Positions 1-11,136 of a stretch of 64,000 nt of DNA are shown piece by piece. The number at the start of each line of letters is the position of its first letter. Within the stretch, counting starts at the first letter, position 1. Under the pieces are notes generated by a model. That model was not told where the DNA came from and ran no database searches. It saw nothing but the letters and a program-made list of their open reading frames with translations. Position numbers and translations under genes: made by a program. Origin of the DNA: Liolophura sinensis (taxonomy: Eukaryota > Mollusca > Polyplacophora > Chitonida > Chitonidae); assembly GCF_032854445.1 (NCBI RefSeq), contig NC_088301.1, forward strand, positions 52,687,187 through 52,751,186. The letters are read 5' to 3'.

Positions 1-800
1 AACCACTATGGCAATAATATGGAAACAAAGTTGCTGTGGTGTTATCTTCTGCCTGGTGTGAGAACACATGGTGCGACCCATATCTGATGCCTAGCCACAG
101 ATGACACCATAATTTCAAATATTGTTGAAGTCATTCCAGCCTAAATGAAATATGTGACATCATATCTGCCTGATTCATTGTCTCCTAAGAAATCTTGTCT
201 CAACATCACCCATGGTTGTTTATTGCCATCGGCTGATTTGACGGTTAAAATATCAATACCCAGTTGCCAGAGCTGGAGACCATGTCTACACAGAGTAGAT
301 CACATTTATATCCTGCTCACCTGAATTACTGTGCAAGAATAAGCAACAAGTACGGTTGATATCATTTTTCTTGGTGACACTGCATTTCATGACACATCAT
401 TGTCTTTGCTGCGCTTTTCTTAATTAGCTCAGTGTTATATATACACAATAATGGTTTTCCATGTGATAAATACTGTAGGGACAAAATCGTTATTCGTGAA
501 ATGAGAAGGGTACATGTGGATTTACACTGTAGGTGTGGAATTAAAATTTCAAACTCAGGGTTTAAATTCCTGTAAACCTTTCTCTACACACAGATAACTT
601 ATATTATCAAGCCACTTCAAGCAAATTTTACAGAAATTGCAGAAGATTTTGTTCTTCAGGAGTAAAACACCTATCAAATAAATCAGTGAATTAAATATTA
701 ATCAAGAGCATGAAATTTTAAGAGGAGATGATTTGCACTCATGACTATTTTGTTTTGCTTTTTTAAAATAATTTTGCGATATAAAATTATTGTTTTATAG
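1..800 (+). other. Intron or upstream part of the kinesin gene, no exon recognised
   Basis: AT-rich sequence before a clear acceptor (tgttttatag, ending at 800). The first recognised exon starts inside a codon (two bases complete the previous codon), so this stretch is intron of the kinesin gene and at least one more exon lies upstream. I see no coding exon or repeat here that I can support. Confidence 0.6.
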
Positions 801-3800
801 CTGTTGCAACAACACGGAACTCATCTGATGCAAAGGTACTGAAGGAGAAGGAAGATCACATCAACTTTTTAGAGCAAAGATTCAAATTACTGGTAAGGGT
901 ATTATTATATACTGCATGAACATCGTATAAAAATGTTCCTGATATACTAATTAATTCAGTAAGTGAGATTGTGTTCAAGTGTAGTTCACAGTTGAGGGTA
1001 AAGTTCACATTATATTGATGATGTACATTTAATTCTGTGTACATGTACATCTGATATTAGGACTTATCCCACTATATCACCAATAATGAAACAGTTTTCA
1101 TTTCTGAACAATTCTGACTTCAGTTTAAAACTTTTTTTTATTCAAATCCAAAAATATTTTTTTATGCATCTGCCTTATTATTGCCACCTTATGCCCACCT
1201 ATGTTGCTACCATATCTGAAAATTTGTTATTTTATCATGAACATGAAAATATAGTTTATTTATACCTGTGCAATAGAAATTTTAGGAAAGTCTTTTAGAA
1301 GGAAGTTTGTGAGGATACTGGCAAGGTGCAGTGGTCTCAGCTTGCCCAGTTTCTTTCACCAATAAACCATAAGCCATCAAAGAAGTGATATATTTTGAGT
1401 ACCTTGTCAAACACCAAGTAACTGAAGCATCTTTGTGTTATTGTTTTCTAGCAAACTGAACTTAAGGATGAGAAAAAGGCTCGTGATGAAGCAGAAGAAA
1501 GGGTATGTGATGCAATTGCAGTATGAAATGTTGAAAATTTCATTCCAAAGTGTTACCCTCTGACATTTCTTACAAAAGTAAAGTAAATTATATCAACCAT
1601 TTACTTATGATTGTATTACAAAGGGTAAATTGTTGTTTTCAGTATTTCAGTAGTACTATTAAGAGTCTTAAATCATCCAAACTCCATAAAACCAATTAAC
1701 TCATTTAATTTCTTGTTGTTTTTCTTCCTTTTCTTTGTTTGTATGAATGTTTATGAAATATACATCCTGTTACAATAAATTAGGGAAAAGAGCTACAAGA
1801 ACGACTTTCCTTCCTGGAAGTGGAAGCTGAGAATGCAAGGACCCAGCTAGAGGCAATGCAGCAGTCCAGGCCCAAGACAGCCCGTCCTAAGACACCTGCT
1901 AGACCCAAGACACCTGCTGCACCAGTATGTTGTACTCAGTAAAACATTCGTTCATTAGTGCCCTATCAGTACCCTGGGTGAGTGGGTACTGTAGGATTGT
2001 ATATGTTTGTTAGTCAGTCCATCATTCTACCAGCCTGTAATAAGTTTGAATTTTGTTAAAACGATCCATCATAGTGTATTGAACTTGGTACCTGACGTCA
2101 TCACAAGCTACAGATTAAGCCCAAGTTTTCGACCTCTACATCCAATTTGAACAAAATTACGGAAAATTTTTAAACTTTACCAGTTTACCAAAGTGGTTCG
2201 TTGTATTGGATTGGAACTTGGTTCATGGATTCACCATAACCAGTTGTAAATCAAGTACGTGTTTAAGATCCACATGTCGAATTTTGACAAAATTATGGCT
2301 GTTTTTATTCAAATTTGTACTGGCAGTTTTCATACCCTGAACGTCGGTATCCAATAACAGGGAAAGCAATGTTAAAGAAAATGTTAGGGGTGGTATCTTA
2401 AAAAGTACTGCATCCTGGCTTCCTCTCCCGCCGTACATGGGAAAGTCTGTCAGCCACCTGCAGATGGTCGTGGGTTTCCCCTGGGCAGAGCCTGGGCAGT
2501 GTGTGCGAATTTAATGACATAAATTAATAAATTCCTGACTTAGTGTATTGTGTATTATAATCAAAGTTAAACACAATGGTAGGGGTGGTATCTCAAAAAG
2601 TACAGCATGAATCGACCTGAAGTTTTATATGCCTACAAAGCGCTATGGCACAAGGGGCATACTCCATTGCTGATGCTCTGAATGCATAGTAATTACCATA
2701 AAATAGCAAAGACACAATTTCAGTATTTAGCTGAAGTTTTACCTTCATGTGTCTCCTACAGACAAGCTCTATAGTAGCCTTACTACCAAATCTAAGTTTC
2801 ACATGGTTTACTGTTCAGAATTAAAACTTAGTACATGACTTCACCATAACATGTTACAGATCAAGATCAAGTGTCAGACCCTCATGTTCAGTTTGGAAAT
2901 TTGTGGTTGTTTTTGTTCTGTTGTGGACTTGGACATAGCTATTATTCCGATGGTTCAAATCAGTGGAGGACAGGTTTTGTTTTTTGCAATACTTCCAGAA
3001 TGCTTCGTATTTATAATAAGCCACTCATAATTCTTAATTGTCAATTTGTCACAAAGAATCAAGAGTCTACACCAGTCGTTACATTTATGACAATTACGAA
3101 CACCAATTTCTTACTGACAATCAGCTATATAAAATATTCATGATTCTGTGATGAAGATTGCGCGACTAGCATAAGCGGTATTATTGTCAACGTACCATCA
3201 CAGTTGGGGAGTTCTGAGTTTGAGCTCGTTTATCGATAAAGGTATATAACGTCCAACCTTATCATCTGCCCAGTCAAAAGCAACTATTTTTGATCACATT
3301 TACCATAAAATGGAGGACTGAAAACAAAACCAAACAAAGTTTCACAAAAAGTTATTTAGAGTTAAGGAAATTGAAGAGCTGAGCATTTGTGAACTTGAGA
3401 AGTTCCTAAAGGAGATAGGCATCCTTTATGCCTCGGAAACAGCATGAGACAGGTGACTGGTAAAATAATATCAACATATGTTTGCTGAACATTTTTCACA
3501 TGATACAGTAGGATTGTTTTTACCCCTGTTGCATGTCTAAATGTTTTATATTTCATTTTATATTTTTGCAGGAGCCAGTTGAGCCAAACGTAAGCCCAGA
3601 AGATTTGGAAGTTGTAAACCAATCAGCAAAGCTCTTGCACAAAGCTTTTATCAACTTGAAGATGGACATGGAAAGGTGGATGAAAGACACTAAAGAGTCA
3701 GTGACCGAGGTATGGAAATTTACTTTAGTTCTGTAACCTGATTTTCTTACCTTTGTTCAAATCGTTTTGGATTATGATTATTTTTAAACTCTAACATATT

Positions 3801-6800
3801 ATGTTCCCGATTCAGCTTAGTGTAACTAATGTGGTTCCTTGTTGTGTTTATAGTGTCCTCAATTTTACCACCTTATACATGGAGAGGGTTAAGCTACGTA
3901 TCATGTTTTATATTGATTATATGTGATCAGATATGGGATAAGGATACAGATTCTTATTGTTGTGATAGATCAGATGTGAGATAAAGATTTGTAGTGTTAT
4001 GATAGTGAGGATCTGATTTCATTGACATAAGGATATGGATTGTTACAATTCAGGTTTGGGATAAAAATGTGGATTCTTCCAATTGTGAAAGATCAGATAT
4101 GAGATAAGGATGTTCAGGTTTTAATATATCAGGGATGAGATAATGATATGGATTCCCACATGTATGATTGTAAGAGGTCAAGTTTGAAATACAGATATGG
4201 ATTCTTCCAATTGTAAACAGGCCTATATGTTTGTATGGGTTATGATTTGTACAGGCAAACAGGGCAGCCATCAACCTGGGTAAAATGGGGTCAGCTACAT
4301 CCGCGGAGTTGGAAGACGTAAGAGCTTTGTATCGTAGGGAGGCATTGCAAAGGAAGTTGCTGTATAATCAGGCGAGTAGTCAAGTTCAAGTTTCATGTGA
4401 TTATTATAAATGTTGTCATCATTCAGGTGAATGTGACTTAATAAACGTCAGAATATGAATTTAAAAAAAACAACTGTTGCAAAAAATTATAATAAAATAT
4501 AGTTTTGTGGGAGTAAAGTTTCAAGCCTGAATTTGTCATCATTTCTATTTATGTATAAGTTTTATCATAACTTTTATTTATTATATAAACTTTCATGAAT
4601 GCATAATCCATGAGAAGATATGCTCTGCTGGTTTGTTGTAGTTGCAAGAACTGCGTGGTAATATACGCGTGTTCTGCCGCTGTCGACGTGATGATCGAGC
4701 TAAGTGTTGCTTGACTTTCCCAACCACAGAAGATATCGTTGCACAAAACCCAGCCGGTGGGAAAAAGTACTTCTCTTTTGACAAGGTTTTCTCCCCAGAT
4801 ACAACACAAGAACAAGTAAGATTTAATACACATTGTTACCATTGTATGTACATGTCAGTTATTGAACTTAACCATTCCATGGAAAGCTACACATCAGTTT
4901 TAGTTTTTCAAACCTGTTACATCACAAAAAAGTATTTTTTTTCCTGAACACCATTTCCTGAAGTTTTAAACAATGTATGTTTTATATTACTGGGTAACTG
5001 GGTTAACATTTGCTGTACACAAAAATCAAACCAATGCAACTTTTATGGTCTGTCTGTTCATAAAAGCAAGCTTTTCTTGAGAGTGAAATTTTCTGTATAT
5101 TGTTCAGTTATTTGTGACTGAAAAATTTTCAGTCACAGATTTGTACTCTGTCAGAAGACAACGCTGTGACAACAATGGCTTGATAAACTGTAAATAAATG
5201 CTTACTTACATCTGAGGAAAGTTTTCCTCAGATGGGATAGAGCATTCACCTTGTATTGTCATCACAGGAGTCACAAATATGATTGCCAATTTTTGCTGCA
5301 CTTGTCAGTGGGCAGATCCTTTTGAGGTTGTATAACTTCTTTTGTAACACTGCCTAAAACTAAAGCAAATATGATATAAGTACATTAAGCTTGTTTGATA
5401 ATCTCTCACAAAGGCTGTCACAAGGAGTCACACCATATATATTTTGTGACTTAAGCAGGTGAACAAATGCAAAGCAGAACTCTTTAACAAGCTTGGTATT
5501 GTGTCTTTGCTTTCTTTCAATAAGGTAAAGTGTAACTAACGCAGTGCAGGATCTGTCATGGAAATGCATCATACTAGAGTGAAATTTGGTGCCACTAGTA
5601 GATGGTACTGGAGAAAGGCCTTGGCAATCAGTTATACATTAGGCCATACAATATGACCACCATGCTATGCAGCTATCAAATAGACAGATATCAATATTCA
5701 TTGGAGTGTTCAAAGGAAAGTGCAGCTGCATTTAGATCTACGTGTAGAAATGTCTTTGGCACTTAAATCTACCTGGTAGTCTCATTTTAATCTGTGAAAG
5801 ACACTTAAGTTGCTCAAGTATTAATAGGTAATGAGGAATTTTTATGAAACTTTGTGCCAGTAATATTCAATCTCAGAATGCGATTAATTTATAGAACTCG
5901 ACTTCATCTTTATAATTGCGAGGCAGAATGTTGAGCTGATTGAACATTAGCAGTTTGCACATGAATTATCTTAACAGCAGTTTGGTTGTTGGAGGATGGA
6001 GATGTATATGAAAGAGGCCCAGCGAACATATCAGTGTCACTCTGCCTTCCAGTGGTCAGTTGATAATAAACTTGGTAGACATTGAAGATATCCTCTGTAA
6101 AATGCCAAATTTTGACCTGTCAATTCCCACCTGATCAACTTTAATGATAGGATAGAAATAAAGCACTGACATTCCGTGTGATGAGAACTTTTTATATGAA
6201 CATGTAGATATCATAAATATACGACACCCTCAAAAGGTGCTACGTGTTGATAGAATTCGCTAATATACATGAAGGCATGAAGGTACATACATATATGTGT
6301 ACAGACATCAATACAGCACATGGATTTGATTAATTTGGCATTAGAATTGTATACAGATCAATACATGATTATTTCAAGGTGAAATAAATAGTGAATATGC
6401 ATTTAGTAAATGGTTTTCTGCTACTTGTCACAGGAGTCAGACTTTTCCTGTCAGGGGGTCCCACAAGATAACAGTCTGTAAAAATCCCCTTCTGTTCACT
6501 TTTTCCCTGTAATATCTTCTTGCAAAATCTTCAAACACTTGATGAGGCAAATGGCATGGAAAAATTGGTTGGTGCCTCACTAAGGTTACAATCTAGGCAG
6601 AATATACCATTAGTCAGAATGTTTTGACTTTATCTCTCACTGGAGCCATGGTTAGTCTTTTGACACTTACGATGTTTGTTAGCCAGGAAATGGCTACAAT
6701 AATGCTCCTTCATAGGCCTAGAAGAAAAGTATACTATGGATGAATCGTTTTTTATTTTTGGGCAGTAGCATAAGAAAACAACAATGGAAAGGAGTAATAA

Positions 6801-9800
6801 TGTCACGGGATAATTTGTGTTTTAGCCTCTAAATTGAGATAGTACAGATATTGTACCTTGCCTTCTGTTTAATTTAGACTTTAATGGTTGTCCTGTATGG
6901 AGCTTCAGTATGCTTAAACTTTGCATGCAATTTATGAAGTAGTTTGTCTGTTGTGTATATACATGTGTTGTCTTGATTATTTTATTAAATTTAAATGAAA
7001 GTGGCCAATAATTGTGTTCTGTCAGGTGTTTGAGGATACACTACCTGTGGTTACTTCTTGTGTAGACGGTTACAATGTTTGCATCATGGCATATGGTCAG
7101 ACAGGCTCAGGGAAAACGTTCACAATGATGGGGCCAGAAAAGAATCCAGGTGTTAACATCAGGTATCACAGCTTTTTTCTGTTTACATCCTTCTCTCCTC
7201 ATATTTGTGTAAATGTTTTGGGGAGACAGATCTGTCTATATATTAAGGTGTGTACATTGAATAAGGTTGTAGCTGGTGGCCTTTGACATTTGCCTGGATG
7301 TCAGTCGCTAAGACACAAAAAGTGCATGTTCAGTTCATGGCCTTGGACAGGGAATTTTTTTGAAACTGTTGCTCTTAATAAAAAAAAATGGAAATAACCA
7401 GTTGATGACGCTAATGTGGATGTTTGTGCTGTAGAACATTCAGTGAAGAATACTTGTTTTCCACCAGTTTTGGTCTGCACACGTGTGTCTGCATGTCATA
7501 CGCTGGAGAAGTTCATGTAGAACTTGTCAAAGCTCAGTTTAATTTCAACACTCCAGTAACCTTTGCCCCTACAACTGAATGCCTTTTTTATTAGTGAAAG
7601 TTCTGGAGTATATTTTAATGCTACAATGAAATAAATAAGTATGGAAAATAAAAGTACATTACCATAATTTCAGTACAATAACATTAACGAATCCTTTATG
7701 TGTAAATAAGATTGTATGATAATGTGTACTTATATATTTTCAGAGCTGTGAAAGAATTACTACAGATCTGTCAGAGCAGATCTGAGACTAGGACATACAC
7801 ATTAACAGTAAGCATCATTAATGTGTAATCTACGCAAACGTTTGAAAGAATATCTCTGTGATTCATCGCTAAAAGCCGCCTTAGTTTTAGTCTGTTTTGT
7901 TTTGGAGTGAATTGATCTAATATATAAAATCAGAAGAAATTCAGTGTCACTTGTAATGTTTTAATGAAACTTTATGAAACTAACTTGTAGGTTTCCATGA
8001 TTGAAATTTACAATGAATCCATCCAAGACTTGCTGTCCAAAGATGTGAAGACATTGGACCTGAAGGCTCAAGGTAACAAAATTGAGTTGCCAGGCATAAC
8101 ACTGATGGACGTGAAGAGTATAGATGATATAAAGGATGTTATGACTCTTGGGGATAAAAACAGATCTGTGGCTTCAACCAAGATGAACTCTACCAGGTAA
8201 ACCACACTGTGCTTTTACCTGTAGTCATGGAGACCTCCTTAATCAAAAATGAATGAGCGATTTTTGAAGACATATAATTCTAGTGCTGAAAGAAAAATAT
8301 TGCATTTATTTTCCAGTTTTTTTTATAGTGAAGATATGTATTTATTGTCTATTAGATGGACTAACTATATAAGGAAATAGGAACTGTATATTCCTGTTAC
8401 AATGACATTACATTGGTTGTAATGAGCAGATAAGATGTCCCAAGAATTAAAATAATTACAGTATATATAGTTAGTAATATATATCAATTCACCCAGTTTT
8501 AATGTGTCAAAATTTTTAGGTTGTGTGATGCTTTTTATTACTGAAAAATATCCCATTTTGATGCTAATTATGTAATAAATTCTAGTAATGTAACAAATTT
8601 TAATCAAAAACATTGTAAATGACCACCCATCCTAGACATTGTCTACAGGAAATATTGTAAAGATTTTTTATGGATGAAGTGTAACAGGCTATAGGTTTTC
8701 CCAGCAAAGCAATGAAAACTCCTTATTTTAAAGTATTTATGAAACATGTTTTATGATCACACGTACACAGATAGTTGTAATAATGGAAAGAACAAAAGAT
8801 TTCATGGCTTCAGACTATTTTCTTAGGCGGAAAGGACTTTTTCCAGTTCCCCATTGGCATCATAATTACAAGATAGTAAATATGCTAAAGGACACAAAAT
8901 TTTGTCCATAACTAAGTTGCACAGTTTTATATCTACTTCTGAGAGTTTTAGTGATCTTTGAAAGGTTAAAATGCATTTTTAAGCACAAAATTGTAAGAAA
9001 TTTATTATGTGCCTAAAGTTGAAACCTAACTGCATTTAACTTGTTTTTTCATTCATGTATTATTGGTTAAAATATTTAACCGTGACAATCCTTTCACAAG
9101 TACATTTCATAAATACTTTAAATCAAAGAGTCATCTTCAGTATTAACTTGCAAGGTTTTTCAGGTTTGATGTTTTGTGATTTACTTGAAGCAGTCAGGTT
9201 TCCTGCACCCAAGAGCATTATTTGAAAATTTCTGAAGGTCCTTGTTAACACCATTTAAAGAAAGAAATCATTTGACCTTTGTAATCAGAGATGTCTTGTT
9301 TGAATACTAACTTCTCACAGCCTTCTGTTATTCTAGAATTCCTCTATACATATATTTGAAAAAAAGGTACTGGATGAACTACATTTACTACTGTTCATTT
9401 GAAATTATATGCTGTTTACCTGTGTGTTTTTTCCAGTTCACGTTACCACTTGTTGCTTATGTTAAATGTTGAGGGACTGGACAGGGTGACTGGGTCAATG
9501 TCACATGGGAAGCTGACCTTGGTTGACCTTGCTGGGTCTGAGAGAATTTCTAAGACGGAGGCTGAAGGTCAGAGGCTGGTGGAAGCTGCAGCCATCAATA
9601 AGTCTTTGTCAGCTCTTGGTCAGGTAAGTCATTTGCTCAAATACTAATAACATGTTTCTTTCTTCAAGGATTCTTATAGAGTGTTTTAAAGAGAAGTGCA
9701 GAAATTCATATGCTTTCATGTGATTGTACCTGTAGCATATTGTGTTTTGAAATGTACATGCATTTAAAGCATGAACATCTACTATTTAAATGCACTAGTA

Positions 9801-10694
9801 TGCCCTCTAATATCTTATTCTCAGAAAACCTTGCAACAAGTAGGTCATGATTACAACTACAACAAACACATTTGTCTTTCCTTATAATGTGTAGCATAAA
9901 ACATGCCTCAATATACCTAAAATAAATGTTTACCTTGTTTTTAATTATTAATAAGATAGAATATCACTATCATGTACACAGAGGGTATTCATGGAATTTT
10001 CTTTGGTCAGTGGTAGTAATATAGGTGTTGGCTGTAGCCCAAGGCCTGTGGTTCAAACACCCCTTGGGTCAACCCACACTCCTGACAGTAATGATCACTG
10101 TGACTGTCATATTTTAGCAGGGTGACGGTTCGTTACTGTTATTGCCATATTGTATGCAAATGAATATCTTCTCCAATTTGCAGGTATTTTCCTCGTTGAG
10201 ATCTAAACAGCTTCATGTGCCGTACAGAAATTCTAAACTGACTCATCTTCTCCAGCCTTCCCTCAGTGGAGATGCAAAGGTGCGCCTTAAAGATGTTAAT
10301 TTATTTTGTATTTTAAACATTGTTTCAGGCCATTGGCTTTCTATATTAGTGTTGTGCCTGTAAAATGCAGTTTCCAACAAATTTCAAGATATCATAGATT
10401 TTTAAGCATTTTAACATATATCACAGATCGATTGTCAAGCTGCGTCTGATTTAAATTCATTTCACCTGCCCGATTTCCTCCCTCTATATCCTTGAGTGTG
10501 GCATAAAACACCAAATAAAACAAATACATTTTAATTATGCCATTCTTATCTGTTGCTTCCAGGCCTGCCTTTTTGTCAACATCAGCCCTGATCCACAAAA
10601 TTTTTCTGAGACTATGAGCACTTTACAGTTTGGAAGCAATGCCCGTCAAGTCCAACTAGGACAGGCGAAGCAGAACGTCAGCAAGAAATCTTGA
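801..10694 (+). CDS. Kinesin-14 family C-terminal motor protein (KIFC-type), 5'-partial
   Basis: Minus-end-directed microtubule motor, 3' part of the gene. Exons: 801-892, 1452-1502, 1784-1924, 3572-3709, 4255-4371, 4642-4815, 7026-7162, 7744-7807, 7991-8196, 9437-9623, 10184-10279, 10563-10694 (TGA). Phases agree throughout, giving about 510 codons. The first four exons encode charged coiled-coil sequence with a basic, proline-rich stretch repeating [10 protein letters not shown]. The motor starts at '[13 protein letters not shown]' (exon 4642), the neck-motor junction typical of C-terminal kinesins. It carries the P-loop GQTGSGKT (exon 7026), switch I NSTRSSRYH (exons 7991/9437), switch II DLAGSE (exon 9437) and [14 protein letters not shown] (exon 10184). 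The protein ends 20-odd residues after the motor, so the motor is C-terminal (established for kinesin-14). The last Ser of the usual SSRSH is Tyr. The intron after 4371 has a GC donor. KIFC3-like is the best guess; KIFC1/KIFC2 are not excluded. The start codon is outside the window. Confidence 0.93.
1341..1423 (+). repeat. Degenerate V-SINE tail fragment
   Basis: Weak but ordered match to the 3' half of the window's V-like SINE: 'ttgcccagtttctttcacca' followed by 'agtgatatattttgagta' and 'tcaaacaccaa', in the order seen in better copies (for example 55274-55486). Lies in a kinesin intron. Confidence 0.4.
2070..2910 (+). repeat. Cluster of diverged repeats in a kinesin intron
   Basis: Three diverged copies of one motif (about 2076-2165, 2211-2300 and 2822-2910) share the pattern 'gaacttggtacatg..tcaccataac..gttacagatcaag' followed by 'ttttgacaaaattatgg'. 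Two copies of another motif, 'ttaggggtggtatctcaaaa' plus 'agtac(t/a)gcat', lie at about 2380-2413 and 2577-2609; a third, inverted copy is at 42250-42350. A truncated SINE (2414-2500) is embedded among them. Probably old transposon remains; family not identified. Confidence 0.5.
2414..2500 (+). mobile_element. Truncated V-SINE fragment
   Basis: Contains 'ggcttcctctcccgccgtac', 'cacctgcagatggtcgtggg' and 'tttcccctgggcagagcctg', the middle of the SINE found complete at 46901-47147. The tRNA-like head and the AATAAAT tail are missing or degraded. Confidence 0.65.
5113..5137. repeat. Perfect inverted repeat, 12-bp arms
   Basis: Arms tgtgactgaaaa and ttttcagtcaca are exact reverse complements around a single central base. 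Located in a kinesin intron, 72 bp from a second perfect inverted repeat. Confidence 0.85.
5209..5234. repeat. Perfect inverted repeat, 12-bp arms
   Basis: Arms catctgaggaaa and tttcctcagatg are exact reverse complements separated by 'gt'. Located in the same kinesin intron as the repeat at 5113-5137. Confidence 0.85.
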
Positions 10695-10792
10695 TAAATT
10701 GTCCCTCATACAGTATGAAGGTGACAGGGTTGTAATATGGATAACCTAACTGTTTAGGCAACTGTAGTTTTGTATCTTGGTTGTTACTTTAA

Positions 10793-11136
10793 ATTCTGTG
10801 ATATGTAATGTACAGATTTATATTTATGTTTGCCGTGCGCATTGTCACAGGAAATTTTTTTGTTGATTTGATATTGATTTCTTTATTTTAGTGATATTTT
10901 AGCTACGTCAATATTTTTGCAAGAAGTAAATGTAGAATAGATGTTTGTCTTTCCCATAAAAATTTCTGTGATATGTACAGGTACAGATTTATATTTATGT
11001 TTGCCGTGCGCATTGTCACAGGAAATTTTTTTGTTGATTTGGTATTGATTTCTTTATTTTAGTGATATTTTAGCTACGTAAATATTTTTGCAAGAAGTAA
11101 ATGTAGAATAGATGTTTGTCTTTCCCATAAAAATTT
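10793..11136 (+). repeat. Tandem duplication, two ~172-bp copies, after the kinesin stop codon
   Basis: Copy 1 (about 10793-10963) and copy 2 (about 10964-11136) are nearly identical from 'ttctgtgatatgta' to 'gtctttcccataaaaat'. Both contain 'tttgccgtgcgcattgtcac'. Only a few substitutions and small indels separate them, so the duplication is recent or is a collapsed/expanded assembly artefact. It starts about 100 bp after the kinesin stop, probably in the 3' UTR. Confidence 0.9.

Larger units (their letters stand above)
4816..7025 (+). other. Long kinesin intron (2.2 kb) inside the motor domain
   Basis: Separates the exon ending in '[12 protein letters not shown]' from the exon with the P-loop. 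It holds two short perfect inverted repeats (5113-5137 and 5209-5234). I recognise no coding sequence and no SINE in the rest. Confidence 0.7.
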
